From the NCBI GenBank assembly GCA_019722365.1, contig JADFUC010000211.1, positions 19,646 through 83,645 of the forward strand: a stretch of DNA of 64,000 bases, written 5' to 3'. Positions 24,110-39,100 of this stretch are shown here, in pieces. Made by a program: the position numbers and the translations under genes. The stretch is from Lithospermum erythrorhizon (Eukaryota > Streptophyta > Magnoliopsida > Boraginales > Boraginaceae). Each line of letters starts with the position of its first letter. The first letter of the stretch is position 1. The notes beneath the pieces were generated by a model. It worked only from the letters and a program-made list of their open reading frames with translations, did no database searches and had not been told where the DNA came from.

Positions 24110-27100
24110 TCAGTGGAAAGCCTCTAGAAGAGCGAAAGCAGCTACCAAGAATGGTAGGGAGAGTACAGTTCCTACAGCAACCCTAAAAATATAGAGACTC
24201 AATTAATAACGTCACAACTCTAATTAATTTTGAACAAACTTAATAACAACATGCAAATTAGTACCTCCATCCTATAATGATGGTCTAGTTTTCAATTTTG
24301 ATAATTGGATATTTAAATTTTGGACATCGTATAATATTTGGTAATAGATATAGCAAATGTTTTCATTTTTAATATATTTTATCTTTATAACTTACGTGAT
24401 AGTTTTGATCACATTAAAATTTTGTGTATTAATTAAGGATATAAAATTTATTTATTTTGATTATTAAAAATTGAATTAGATAATCATCATATAGGATGGA
24501 GGAAGTAAGATCAAAGGTGACAATGAACTCACGCAGTACTCATCATGGAAGCATGCAGTCCATATTCTTTTGCAAAAACAAAAGCAATGATTGATTGTGG
24601 TAGTGCAGCCTTCAAAATAATAATAAAAAGATTATTGAATTTCAAGAAATTAAAAAAAAATCTACTTATATCCCATATATCTATAATTCATTAACTAAGA
24701 CAAAATCATAATTTGAGTATATTTACTGCAGAGAACAAATTGACAATTAATTCACCATAATCTAATTTGAACTCCATAAATATGTTAATAAACAATTCAT
24801 AATTAATCCTATAATGATTTTTTAAGCTAATCTAGTTATAATGGATGCATAAATTTCCTAAGACATGTGTCAATCTAAGACAAGAAATTAAGTAAAAAAA
24901 TATAAAATAAAAGAGAGATATTTTAACATGGTATCTTAAAGAACGTTGGGCAATCCCAGAGTCACATAATATATTTCTACTATAATATGAATAAAATACA
25001 TATACGCCATGTTCAGCCTCCCGATTTAGGAAACTACACTTTTTAGACGATACTATAACATAAACTATACTCTCAAATTTGTGTAGATCACTACACCCAA
25101 ACGAATAGACACCATAAGTAGAGCCCAGTTAAACCTAATTCTCTATTATATCGCTTCACGATTTGCCTTGGGGAATCAAAACAAATCCTCACGAGGGGTA
25201 TCTATACCCCTTACAAAACCCGCATAGAAAACCCCTACAACCGCCTCGCGTAAAAATTGCTAAGATTGGGTCTCCCGTGATTGGGTCGGGACTTGTATCT
25301 TCGGATCAAGTCCTGAACTCCTACTAGAACATATATATCTCATCATCGGGATTTGTGAAATCTCCTGATGATGTCCCCATGAAAATCCCGAATCCTTTGT
25401 AGCAACTCATGGAACATGGGTCATGACATATCATCTATCGATCGAGTCTTGATCCCTAGTTTTCGGATCTTCGATGCCTCTCTTTCGGGACATAAGTCCG
25501 ACAACCCAGAAAATAGCAACACGACTGATTCAAGGAACTTTTCCAACAAATCTAATCTTGATTAACAATTATTTTCAAGTTTAAATTTCTTAATATTTAG
25601 GGTCTCACATGTTTCAAAACAATTATATTATCCTCAACTCTTGAGTTGTTATAGATACTTCTAAATAGTATTTGTTAGGAGTGAACGTATAATTTTGTCC
25701 CTTCCCTCTATTTTTAAGTGTGGTAATTGAGGAAATTTCAATTAAGGATCAAATAGTATTTTTACTAATAAAAAATAATATTTTGTGGTGTGGATAATAT
25801 TTCCCTAATCCCATATCATCAAATCAATTACCCTAATAAACTGAATTAGGACTCATAAAAAAATGTTTTGGATAAAAGACTCACATTAAAGTTCAATGGT
25901 GCCTGTCAAACAATACCTGGAGAACAGACGCATGTAGCACATCACCATGGAAACCCATTGCAAGAGAGCCAATTGTCATTGTTAGGGGTCCAACCACAAA
26001 CCTCATGACAAAGGCAACCAACGTCATATATAGTCCACAACTAATAATGTTATCTTGTAGTGCAATAAATAGTCCTGCCATTATGACAATACTTGAACTT
26101 ACACTAAGCCAGGTGCAACACTTTAATCAATGAATTCATGAAAGTTAATGATATTTATTTTCGATTTGATATTAAATAATGGATTCAAATAGTTATTTGA
26201 TCTTCAATAGTTTAAAAGTTGAAAGTTGATCATTGAAATTATTATAAAGTTGTAGATTGATCTTCAAGTTTGACGGAACAGTTATATATTCACGCACGAT
26301 TGTGCTCACGATTTTTCCGTCATGATTTAACGGTTCTTCAGCTTTTGGATCAATTTACAACTTTATAGTAATTTCGGGAATTAATCTATAACTTTTATAC
26401 TATCAATGACCAAATGACTACCTCAACCTATTATCCGAATTAGACCATATTGACAATTACCTCAAAATTAAGCCAAATAATTCAAGAATCGTATATATTA
26501 ACGGAGAATAGTGAAATTACTAATTAATTAAGTGAACAATACTACTCCCTAAGAAGGCTTGTTGACAAAGACTCGTGACATAGACCTCATTGGTGTGTCA
26601 TTATTGGAAACCATTTGTAAGATTCACTTTATTAAACAAAAATATAGATTAATGTAAAAAGTGAAAATATTCTTAAAACTATTGAGTAAATATATTAACT
26701 AGTTGTTGTAAAGCCTTTAAAATGAGATGAACTCTTACCCATACTAAACATTGCAACTCCAGCTCCGGCCTTTGAAAAGATGAATACAGATCCTTCTATT
26801 ATGCTAGGCATGGTGATATTCCACCTAAAAGTGACATCATTTTAGTAAATTTTGGGTCTATTGTTAAGATTTTATGTGTGTGGCACGTGATCAATTGTAT
26901 TGAAATACTTGTTGATAAATAAATAAATTTTTTTAAATATGTAATAAATTCATTTTCAGTAAAAATATTTCTAAACTAATATTTCTAAATTTCTCAACTA
27001 ACTCAATCAGGTTTCATATAAATCAACAAGAAAAAATGATTAAAAGAATTCTTTTATTTATTATTTCGAAATAGGTATACATTGGTATAGTAATAATACC

Positions 27101-30100
27101 CTATAACATTATTTCTTTTAAGTTTTGTTAGGGGTCTTAATATTCTTCAAGGTAAGACTCGATGTCTCTTGAAACTGATGTATGAGAGATCATCTGTTTA
27201 CATTTATCTTGAAAATAATCAATTGTGATATGAATACTACTATCTCCATCCTTAAAAAATTATCCATTATATTTTTTATGGTATCTTAACACAATTAATT
27301 TCGATTTGAATCAAATTATAAAGTTAATAGTAAAATATATTGAAATTATTATCTTTAATAAAATAAGATTATCATATATGTAGACGTCTATCAAAATATT
27401 TGATTTCAATATTTATAAAGTTGATGTAGACTGTCGAAATTTATTAAATAAATTTAATAAAAATCGATTTGATTTTTAATTCCAAGGAATCGATTTATTT
27501 TAATCGAAATCTGATTAAAAGTTAAAATCGATCACACCATTTACACATGGGTACTCAGTGGTTCAACCCCTAGCCCTACTAAAATCAAACACGCATTTAA
27601 ATGATATGATTCCTGAATTAAGCCTCAAATTAAATTAAAGTCGAAATTATGATTTTTATCATTAATTAAATCAGAATTTTAACTCAAACGAGGGGTTTCC
27701 CGAGAAAATAGCCCCGAATTAAATGTCAATCGGCTGGCTAAAAATCCCCAAATTTATGACAATAAAATCGGCTATTTACCAGAAAATTGGATTTCCGCAG
27801 GGCTTCGGCCAGAACGAAGACCTAGAAAGAACTAAGTTTAAAACGAACACTCCAAAAGCAGGCCAATATGAAAATGTGTTCGACCTAAAAAGCATCCTAA
27901 CCTTCTTGATTCTTCATAATAGGCGCCATTATGCTCGAGCTGCACAAAGTAATTTTCATAAAATCAATGGCTTGTGATCTTGCCTCAAATTCAACTAAGA
28001 TCAAACTAGACGACACGGATCAACCAATCGGCATCCCGAAAGCCTATAAATACACGCCTAACGCATCAAAAAATCATCCCAAATACAACAAAAAGCTACC
28101 GAGAATTTAGTATAAGAATAGCTCAAAAAGGTATTTCTTCATAGAAACCTCTAAAGATTGCCGCTTATCCAGAGAAAAACATCAAATTTCAACCTATGTT
28201 TCCTAAACAGCAAGGCCTAAATCGTAACTCCGGGAGCGAAGAATAACACAAAATCTTCTTTAACTCGCACTGCAAAATAGTTTCAAAACTAGGGTGGTAT
28301 TAACTGTAGCACAAACGTTAGTAATTTCGTGATCACACTCCAAACTGATGAGAATCTGATCATTCAGATCTCATAAATCAAATAAACTACATGATTAAGC
28401 TATAAATGCCCCTATAGTAAATCATAGGCATGATATAAGTTGAATAGCCCTTGTCTAGCTATCGGGAAATACGGAGTAAATGATCAAGTATCTCTGATGC
28501 ATAAGCATATCCACCTAGATAGCACCCAAAATCATGAATAAACCGGCTAAACACCTAACTCCATCTAGTTGTACGGCATCGTTCTCGGCTAAGGCTCTCT
28601 TTCTAGACACATAACAAATCAATTCTAAGTCACGCGACTAAAGTTTATGATTCTCAAGATCAAGTCCGCATAAAATTATACGCGTATACTCCTCGGCTAT
28701 GGTTTCCCTGGCCGACCATATCCAAGTCAAAGACCATATCCGGGGCCTCACATCTAAATTAAGGCACTAATTCAAATACGCCTAGATCATATAGTAACGG
28801 TTCTCCAAATACATGAATTGACGTTATATTATTTTAGTAAATACAAGCAATATGCGCGAGATTAAATTTTTTGGATAAATATTAAAATAATATTATATGA
28901 ATTGATGTTGTAACTAAAGGTAGTATAAATATATTCGAAGCGGTGTAATTAAACGAAGTCGAGAAATAATATGCGTAAGAACCTGTAAATAATTTTAGGC
29001 GCCAGAAGATTGCTGTGTACAATATATTTTACATTTAATTTAATATCGCCATTAACAAAATCACAACTATCCTTTATTTTATCATGAAACTACTATCTAA
29101 ACTAAATTTGGTTAACTTACTTAACTTAACTATATTTAACCTAACTTAACTACGCTGACTTAAATTTTTAAAAAAGAAGTGACTATATTTCCATAAAAAA
29201 GATGATACTTAGCCTCTATTTATCTTTAAAAAACTTTCTTTCATTTTTGTTGAATCAAGCTTCCAGGATCATTTACCAAAATTTTCAAATACTTAAGGTA
29301 TTTTTGAATCATTTTTATTTCAGTTTCAAACTTGATTATGTTAAAGAAAAATAAGAAATAAATAGTAAATATATTTCAAAAATTATTAAATTCCTTTAGT
29401 AGGTTGTTTTTGACAATTATAATTTAATTATGAAAGGAAGTTTTAATTTTTAATTCATTTTATATTTATTATAAATTTTGGAAGTTAAATGGCTAGAAAG
29501 TGTATAAAATACAAAATAAATATTAAACTTTTGAGAAAATTAAAAATATTGAAACATTATACTCCCTACTATACTGTTCGTAGTTCACCATAAATTTGGA
29601 GTGATTTAAAATTATTTACCATTTTTTGTGGTTTAACTAGTAAAATGTGATTTTAAATCAAATTAAAAACCTTTTTTAGCTTAAAAAAATTAAAAGGTTC
29701 ACTTTCCAGTAACTTTAAAGGTATAAGGAAGGCATGTATGAAATTTGGTAATTTTTGACAAGGTTTAACTATTTATTTTGATTTTTGGATATTTAAGTGG
29801 TAATAAATGGAATTAAAATGGAGAAAAATATATTTTAAATGAATAAAAATATTTGGGCAGTTTGGGTAAACAATTTAACTATACTTTGAGTTTGAAAATA
29901 CTATTGGGGTGTTTGAAGTATTTTTGATATTTAAGTGGTATTTTATAAAGTAAAAAGGTGAAAATAGGAAAGGTTATTTTAATACTGAGATTATATTCTC
30001 GAAAATTTATGAAAATAATGGCCGATGTTTTCGGGTTTATTCAGGGTGGTCAAAGTATTAAATAACCTTATAACCCAAAAGTCAGAATAAACCATATTAG

Positions 30101-33100
30101 AAAAGCGCCAATAGAACGGTGCAATATCGAAGGGCAATCGCTTTCTGAAAAGAGTCGACGCGACCCGAGCTTTGAAATAACTAGTGAGAACGCTTAGTTA
30201 CTCTAGTACGCGCGAGTACACATCTTATGCTTCAGAATCTTTCATATATATTACATGCTTATATATTTTGCATGCTGACATTACGCGTTATATTAGAATG
30301 TATATTGCCACCGGCATTGATGTTACGAATATTGCGGCAGTTGCTTCAGATTATATTACGAGCGCTATAAAGGTGATCTGCCAAGGCCTGACAGGTATTG
30401 CTTCGCTGTACGTGTTTTCTTTCTGGGCAAGCCGAAGCCAGCGGAACGAGATTATGAGATATGCATATCGACGGGTCGCTCGCGATCGAAAGGATTTACG
30501 CATATCACTGGCCGCCCGATCCGGGAGGTCGTACGCATATTGGATGGGTCAGCTCGCGACGGGATACGGTATGCATATCGACGGGTTGCCAAGATTTATG
30601 TCGTTCTCGATGTGTATATTTGTGGATTATGTGGACTGGTGATATTTGATGGTCATTCCTGTAGATGATGTTATATTATATATAATGACATACGGACGCT
30701 TTATGGCCCGTGCTGACGCATGATACGCTGACGAGGTTTTGAAGTTATGTATTTTGTTAGACTTACTTGGTTGGTTACGTTTACTCCGAATAAATATTTA
30801 ATTATGCATCGTTGACGGTTTATGAATATACGTACGGAGTATGATATGTTTTGTATCTCGTGGGGATTTGATTAAGAGACTATCATGATGTATATATAGT
30901 TGTTACCTATTTTACTCATATTACCGATTATACATATGTTCAATTATATATAAATGGATTATATATGCTTTGGATACCATTCTGCGGCTATTTGTACTTA
31001 CTAAGCTTCGCAGCTTATCCCTTTTCTCTATGGACGGACGTTTTATGTCTAGGTTTTAGGAGTTGATTGCCGAGGTTGCAAAGGAGCTGTGGTTGGGGAC
31101 AAGCCGGCCAATAAGATCGTAGCGAGACGGCGCGCTTTAAGTCCTCAACGGTCCTCATCTATTGTTTCTTCTTGTCATGTTTTCAAAACTTTTATGTTGT
31201 TCGAGAGCCATGTAGACCATACTATTACAACGATGATTGGAGATTATGTTACATGATGTTAGGTTGTATTATTTAAACTTTCGATGATGCTTGTTTTTGA
31301 TGATGTATTTTAGCCAAGCAAGGCTGTTCACCCCTCGATAGAAAAAAGGTATTTTATTAGTTCTTATGATCACTTAAAGGCAATGCATTTGGAGTGGTAT
31401 ACCTAATTAAACCGGCCACCATCAGCTGGGACACAGCTTGAACGTGGCCTCTAGCTCGTCTCTTCAAAGATTCACGAACGGTCATGAAGATAACTCCGAC
31501 TAAGCAACAAGAAAGACTGCAGCGCATTTCATAAATAATAGATGGAGAAGTCTATGCCTTAAATGCAAAGATAAGTCAGACGATGCGCATACAAGTGGAC
31601 GGACGTGACCTCGGCAATACATTTCGCGGGTATACCGCCTAAGACATTCGAGCAGCCTATCGACTGTAGCCTCACGATAATGAGCCAACCATAGCCGTAA
31701 ATAAGGAGAAGCGGATCGGCCCCAGCAGCAACACCTTCCAAGGCCAAATATGAGCCAAAAAGACCAAGAGACAACCCTTAACCGAGAAAAGAATCACACG
31801 CGACTTCAAAGTCAAATCCAAATTTTTCTCTTCAAAAACTAAAAGGACATTGGAGGTCTTTTAATCTCGGGAGAGAAGAAACGTTTCCTCACTAAAAGAA
31901 CAGGGCCAAGCGAACACCCATTCTTTGACTCTCGACATTCCGGAATGTTTGAAGACTACTACAAAGGCAAACTCATAGAGTTGCTCGAACCTTAACGCCC
32001 GAGAGAGGAAAGAATACATAGTACTAAAAAGGATTACTACAAGCATTCACGTGAAAGATCGGGTCATCCCATGTGAGAAGCTGCTTCATATCAAAGAGAA
32101 GGTGATGGACTTAGCCCCGATGGTGCAATCTTGCTGGAAGAAGACGAAGTCTCAGCTAACCACACCACTCTCGAGTCATCCGTGCCACTGTGTCAAGGTA
32201 CTGCATTTACCTCTCGCGAAGAAGCTAGAATGGGGAAAGATGTGGCAAATTACTTCCAAATGACTCCGACCACGAGTCATGTCATGTACGCACCGAGTAT
32301 AGAAAAGACTCAAATGCATGCCGTAAAACCAAGAGGCACCTAAAGAAGCTCTGAGCAATCCCCCAAACCTTGCAAATCACCTCTCACATACGAGACTTAC
32401 CTTAAGAGGACGCCGATCACAACCCACTTTACGTGTCCGGATATATACGCTAGCAAGGATCAATAGAATGTTGGTAGATGGAGGATCGGCCGTGGAACAT
32501 CCTACCACTCAAAAACATTGAAACTCTCGGGAATATCCAATAAACGAAGCCGGCAACAATTCGTATATTAATACAAGGGTTCAATCAAAACGGCCAAAGG
32601 GCCTTGCTGAAGTAGCCTTACACTCGGCTAATAAAGCGAATCGGAGATTACCTCATGGTTCCATGTGATCGATGCCCGAGTCACATACACGTACATCGGG
32701 ACGACTCCTAGATCCATATAGTAGTAATACAGCTTCCCTCGACCCTACATCAATGTTTGAAGTACAAAGAAAGCGCATACGTAAAAGTGATGATTAATGA
32801 TTTATGAAAAATCCCTTCACACCAAAGAACGACATATCAGAGGCCAAATACTATCAGAAAAAGAAGACGGCCGAGCCCAAGCAGTGCAAGCAGCCTTAGA
32901 ACGCCTCAAGTCAAACCTCGATCCTTCCAAAGCGATCTAATTTAACTTACTTAAAGCATTGGCTATTCCACTATGTAAACCGGTAACCACTAATAAATAA
33001 ATTAAAAACATTTAGATTATTAAATTTAATTACATAAAATTAAATTCTACTCTAGTATTTTATAAAGGAAGATGTTAAATTTCGAAGTTAGCTTGTCGAT

Positions 33101-36100
33101 AAAATTAAAACGAGTATCGACGAATAAAATGTTCGATTTTCACCGGCCGGGCTGGGCTCCAACCCATTAACCCATATCGCCTCAAACCCCAAAACCCATT
33201 CTTTCTTTCTTTCCTCCAAACCGCTCCGCCACTCTTCTCCCCTTCATTTTATTTTTTTTTTTTCTTTTTTCGATTTTCCTTTGTTCCTCAAGCTGGAGCT
33301 CAAATTGGGAGCAGCCTTTCCCCACATCGCCCTCACGTTTTTGCGGTAAAGCAAAGGTCCCGATCTTGTTGAATATTTTGGGAGATCGCCCGAGTTGACT
33401 TTTTCGTTGACTTTTTGTATTTTGAATTTTATTGCTCCAATTGATTCTTGGGTTGTAAATTAGTTATTATCGGTGCTGAAATATCGTGGTTTCGAAAGTG
33501 AATTGATGTATTTAGGCGCTTGACTTTTGGGAATTTTGGGTTTACTTCGGCTCAGATGAGATATTATCAATGCAAGTATTGCCGAGTTAACCATATGATA
33601 ATGACGAGGCTCGGGGGTGTAAAGTTGCTATAATGAAGCCGATTTTCGAGTGATTTTTGGAAGACTTTCTAAAATGTGGCTTCATAGTATAAATGTTATT
33701 AAATGTTATTTTGATTATTTTGAAATGAGATTTATGAGTTATGCTGAAGAAAATAAGTTGAAATTAGTTTAGAGCGGATTTCGAGTAGTAAATGGACTTG
33801 GGATTGGGAGGTCGATAAGAACGCTTAACTAACTTAAAGAGTTAAATTTGGTTGATTGAAATTGATTGGAAATGTTAGTAAGTTGGGATAAGTGTACGCT
33901 GATTATGGAATTAGTCCGGTAAAGGAAATTCGTCATCGTAGTCAAGGTGGCTGAACACATTAGCAATCTATACGTGTTTTTCTGTTCAAATTGTAACTAA
34001 AATGGGTCAAGTTAGGAATTTCAATGGTGATAAGTATTTAAACTCCATGCAGTACTAATTATATTTTCTGATGTTTCTATTTCTGTGACTGACGTTGAAC
34101 AAATGCTAGATCGATTGATCATTACGCTTAAAGCAAGAGACTAGCCAAGGATTTATCACTCATTTGTTACCTCATTTATGTTTGAGTTGAAGTATATGGT
34201 AATTGATTTTGACTGCATTCTACAAGTATAAACTTATCTCGTGGGTTTTGGTGCTTAAATCAGTGAAACGCCGACTTGCATGCGTCGTGTTGATGCATTA
34301 TTATATTTATTTTTGTGGTATTCATGTTTGAGTACATGTATGTTGGGTGTAGGTCCTTTGAGTATGTATATGTTTGGGTGTATTCAAGTTTGAGTATATT
34401 TGTATTATGGACGTATCTGTGAGTATATTTTTTGCGAGTAATGGGCTTTATACGAAATTATTGTGACGTATATTATGAATTATATCGAGATTTTGTTTGA
34501 TGGTTTGTTGGTATTGTATGTGTGAATTGTGAATTGTTTGAATTGGAGAATATTTGGGATGCTGGTGTTCGGGCGGGCGAATTCTCGCTGAAAAGTGATA
34601 ATACCACGCTGCCGCGGCGAAATTTCGCCGAAAAGCGGATACGTTGCTGCTGGGTGTTCGCGCGACCGCCGGAAAAAGGATGAAATGTTATATGTGATGT
34701 TGATGTGTTTTCATTTTCGTAAGTTATTTCATTTCTCGTTTGCAGTACGAAAGGCCAGGTTGCGGGAAATTGGCCGCTTTTTACCAATTTGATTATGCTA
34801 AGTATGGATCTGAAGATGAACGCGCAGTTAACGTAAGTCAATACTCAGAATGTGTGGTCAAGATGGTTATTTTGCGTTGATGCCTTGACGATTGACTTAT
34901 TCTTGTAGTACATAATTATATATATATCTACTTTACCGCTACGCCTATTACATTATCGTATACCTCATTCGACGCTGGTGCTTACCATCCGCGATTCATT
35001 TCCATTGTTCGCCGGCTTACTCCCCTTTCCCACCTTCTCGATTGACAGTACATTGTGAGTCGGTAGAGTTCGTGGGTGTCCGTGGATTTATTTAGAAGCA
35101 GGACAAGCGCGATCCTCGGCAATACCTTTTCTTGTTTTGATGTACTCAGCTTCTTTTATATATCGCTTTGAAAGTTAATTGTAAACTATTTAAATACTTG
35201 TTTTGAGTTAGGCGATGCCTCGATGGTTAAATCTCGGTATTATAACATTTGGAAGTTTTCGAAATCATTTACTTTTATCAAACTATCACGCATCGGGTTA
35301 TTAAACAGTGCTTTTCGTGGCCGGGCCATCGTGATATGACTGATATAGCTGCCGATGACGACTCCAACTCGAGGGCGCACGACTGAGACGGGTCGCGTTA
35401 CACACTATACCATTAATCGACCCTACTGAAAGTAGCTTTTAAAGACCATTAAAAGGCTTTCAAGGCCACTAGCTACCGATCAAAAGTCGAGCATGGAACC
35501 ACGGGACCAAAAGTGCTTGGCGATCTCCTCGGTCAAGACGGATATGACCCTAAAGAAGGCAAAACCTTGGGATAATTTCCATCAAAAGTTACCAGGGACA
35601 AAATACACGGGTTTAAATGAACGCGTAAATGCCACAAAGAAAAAAGGCATACCATCAAAGTCCCCTTTAGTCGACTCACAGGTGTTCATAAGTCCCCTCA
35701 TTGGTCCCGACAAGCGGTAAATAGCTACCACATATCCGTGGTAAATGAGTCTTCCACCACAGACCGGAAAATAAATAAACGAAAGTCGGACTTCCTAAGA
35801 CTGGGGGCAAAAATAATAAGCCATAAGCCAATACAGAGGAGGTCTGTCTTCGACAGACTTGGAAAGATGACTCTCAATCCTATCAAGGAACAATCAGAGG
35901 GACAAGCTCAGCCTCATGTTTCATCATAGAGGAAGAAAACGAAGGCATACAAGACAGGCTGCCTTCTTAGCCGAACAAGTGCACCAGGGTCCTCATCCTT
36001 GGAAAGTAATGAAGGAGAGATTCATGGCCAACCTCCCGTGCATATCGGTAAGAAAAGACGTAGAAACGGGATCTATTTCGCGAATTCAAAGATACACATC

Positions 36101-39100
36101 CCGGCATTGGAACCTCGAAGACGCAGAAGAGTCGGCACTCCAACGCCATCACGAGCGAACCAAGGAGAATTCAGGAACAAACCGGCCAAACGGTGTCCTA
36201 GATAAGTTCCTCGAAATAGCTGCCTAAGATTCAAAGTGTACAAAGACATCCACTAACGCATGTTGGGCGGAACGCACCGCCCGCCCCGCAAAACACGCCT
36301 CGAACATGAAGATCAACAATACCCCGCTGAGGGTCGGTGACTTCAAGAACCGAGGAAGTGAATACGTATAGGACTACCTTCCTAGCAAGTACAACAGTAC
36401 GTAGTGCTGCCCCTCATCTACGGGAATCGGATGAAGCGAAAATTTATGTCTACCTTCCCATGCCTATCAACGGTGGGACAACAAGCATTCCGGCACTTCG
36501 ATATATGAACCCGAGATGTGTCTCAGACATGACTGCTACTTAGACGCAGCTGTAGGAGTTGTGGGTCCAACGATATGTTTATGACAAACTCACAGACTAC
36601 TTTTACTCCGGGCAAATCAAGTAGTATTCTAGACGAATTCTTTTCAAGTGGTTGCATGCATCTAATGTACAAATTATCCAATGAACAACGCTACGGAATG
36701 AATGTCCTCCTCGTAAGTGTGTGTAATCCGCCGTAAATAGGAAGTAGAAGATCTGTCGGAACACACCGTTAATTCACCAACCGATAATAGCCGGACACGA
36801 ACAACATAAATGTAAACCAAAGAAAGTTAAGACACGACGCCAAGAATACTTCGACACCGACACGAGCAAGTGTCGACAGATATACAATACCGAAAGTAAA
36901 ACACCACAAGATGATAACCTGCCAGCCAAATAAGCAAATACGCACCTACGCCTCCGGGGGCAACTTGCCCAAACGAAGCGAATCCAATTATGATAACGAG
37001 AATTACAAATAAGGTCTTATCTCCCTCTAACGCCCCCATTCTACTCCCTATCAAGATGTATGTTCGAAGCCCCCCACTATAACACCTCCCCTATCCTTCA
37101 CTACACACTACTATCCCTATGTGTAAACCATAACAATTTTTATTAGAACAAAATTGTTGTAAATCCGTGTGTCACGCATAAATAGACAATAACTAATGGA
37201 GTTTATAGTAACACTCCGTACATTCAGCCTACAATAAAAGGTAAAATCTTTTATGCTCTTTTTTCTCACAAAATAATGCAGAACTCTCTATTGTTTTTTC
37301 TCGGTCCGCCTAGGTCCGTAAGTGAGGCCTTTACAAAATGGCACAAACAAGTTTATGGTAATAACTTCCATAAACAAAACCTTTCCATAATTGCTTCGAT
37401 ACTTTCCTTGTCCCATAACCAACCAAATCTGCACTTTTATGCTTGGGGTACACTCCAAGACATTATCATATATTATAGGACGAAAATATCTCTTCCAATT
37501 ATTACCAAATTCAGCAAAATCTCGAAAATATCTACATTAATGACTGATAAGAATAACCTGTCAAGTAAACCAACTGCCTTTTGACACTGCCCAACACTTC
37601 TCACACTGCTCACGCTTTGCCTATCAACAAAATTGCCACCAATAAAACACTAACAAACTCCCCTTGGCTAATATTATTTTTTATGTGCAAAACACATACC
37701 TCAATCACATCTTTTGCCTCAAAAAAGCGCAATCCAAATTGCATTTAATAAAGCGAAGAATTTTTAATTCATCAAGATCACACGCAGCTTAACACCAAGA
37801 GGAACCTCCGGCCTCGACCATTGGCTCCACACACATGTCAAGTTCATCATGAACATGTACATCCGGGACAGAGACAACATCAAGCCAGCTCTTCTCAGCG
37901 AAGCCCCGCCGATCCTCCACACTTTACGCTTAGAAACACAAGAATTACCTCGATAATTGTTCTTGATCTTCCATTGTCGGTGCCTACAATCTCGCACTGC
38001 ACTTTTGATCCTGCATTCCTTATGACGAGCAATCTCAGAATTTTGAATATGGGAATACATTTGGGACCGGGAATACGGCGACCGGACCAAGTTGATTTAA
38101 CGCTCCTACCGTAATTTATAGCAATACGGTCTTATGTGGCCCTTTCTTTTCCACAACGATGACAAACCCATTGTTTCTTCGTTGCTTCGAAGTTGGGCGC
38201 TTTTTAACACGGGACTCCATCAGTTGTTGCACTAACCGCCATTACCATCAAGTTCGACAAATGATTCGTTAGCTTTTGCGCTTGGAATAAACTTTCGATT
38301 CTTTTAACACCTTCTCCAAAGAACATATTATCTTCACACTTGTATGGTCATTTGGAAATCGCTCCGTAGAAAGAATTTCGTTTAGCTTCGAAGTCCCATA
38401 ATTCAACATACTTTTAATGCATTTTCTCACGGATTCTAATTCAAGTGATACTCTCAACATTCTCCTTTAATTCCGCAGTCGATTACTTAACATCTTATTG
38501 TTGTCAATAAGAATTCTATTTTCGCTTCTTTGTACCTTCGCATCACCTACAACTTCGTACAATAATGAACAATTTGCTTTTGTAACGGCTTCAACTAACT
38601 TTAACAGCATCTCTCTTTCATCATCACTACTTCACCTTCTGGGCGAGTCATAAAAGGAGATTCATCGCCTTTGATGCGAATGCAACAAACTTCTCGCAAT
38701 GCCGTTTTTTGTGTTTCTTGCTCTTTCAAGACCCAAGGTGGCATTACACTTTTCTAGAAGATTTGAAACGGTCAACTCGAACATCACCATAACCTTCACA
38801 TTCTTGATATTGATCTTAGTAGATTGTTGAGCTAATCCATTTTCAACATTTGTCTCTCGCTGGTGTACCAACTGACAACCGTCATTGACTTCGGCTTCGA
38901 CAGCCATACAAATTTCTTGCAACTTTGATTATCAAGAGACATTTCAAATGTAATAAAGAGAACCAAATACCTCATCAACCCTCAGCGACGAGATGTCATT
39001 CACCTCTCTATGTCAATTACTTTGGAGTTGAATCTCTGGGAAGAGATCTCGGTATCTTTCTAACAATTTTTCTTAAGAAATCTTCTCGCCAAGACTATAG

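Noticed and set aside
25893..26081. Separate small gene for the 62-residue frame
   Set aside because: It is PIN exon 3 plus read-through; the AG acceptor and GT donor place it within the PIN gene.
30184..30642. 152-codon open frame
   Set aside because: It lies inside solo LTR 1, has no known domain and covers the CG-rich LTR repeats, so it is most likely chance.
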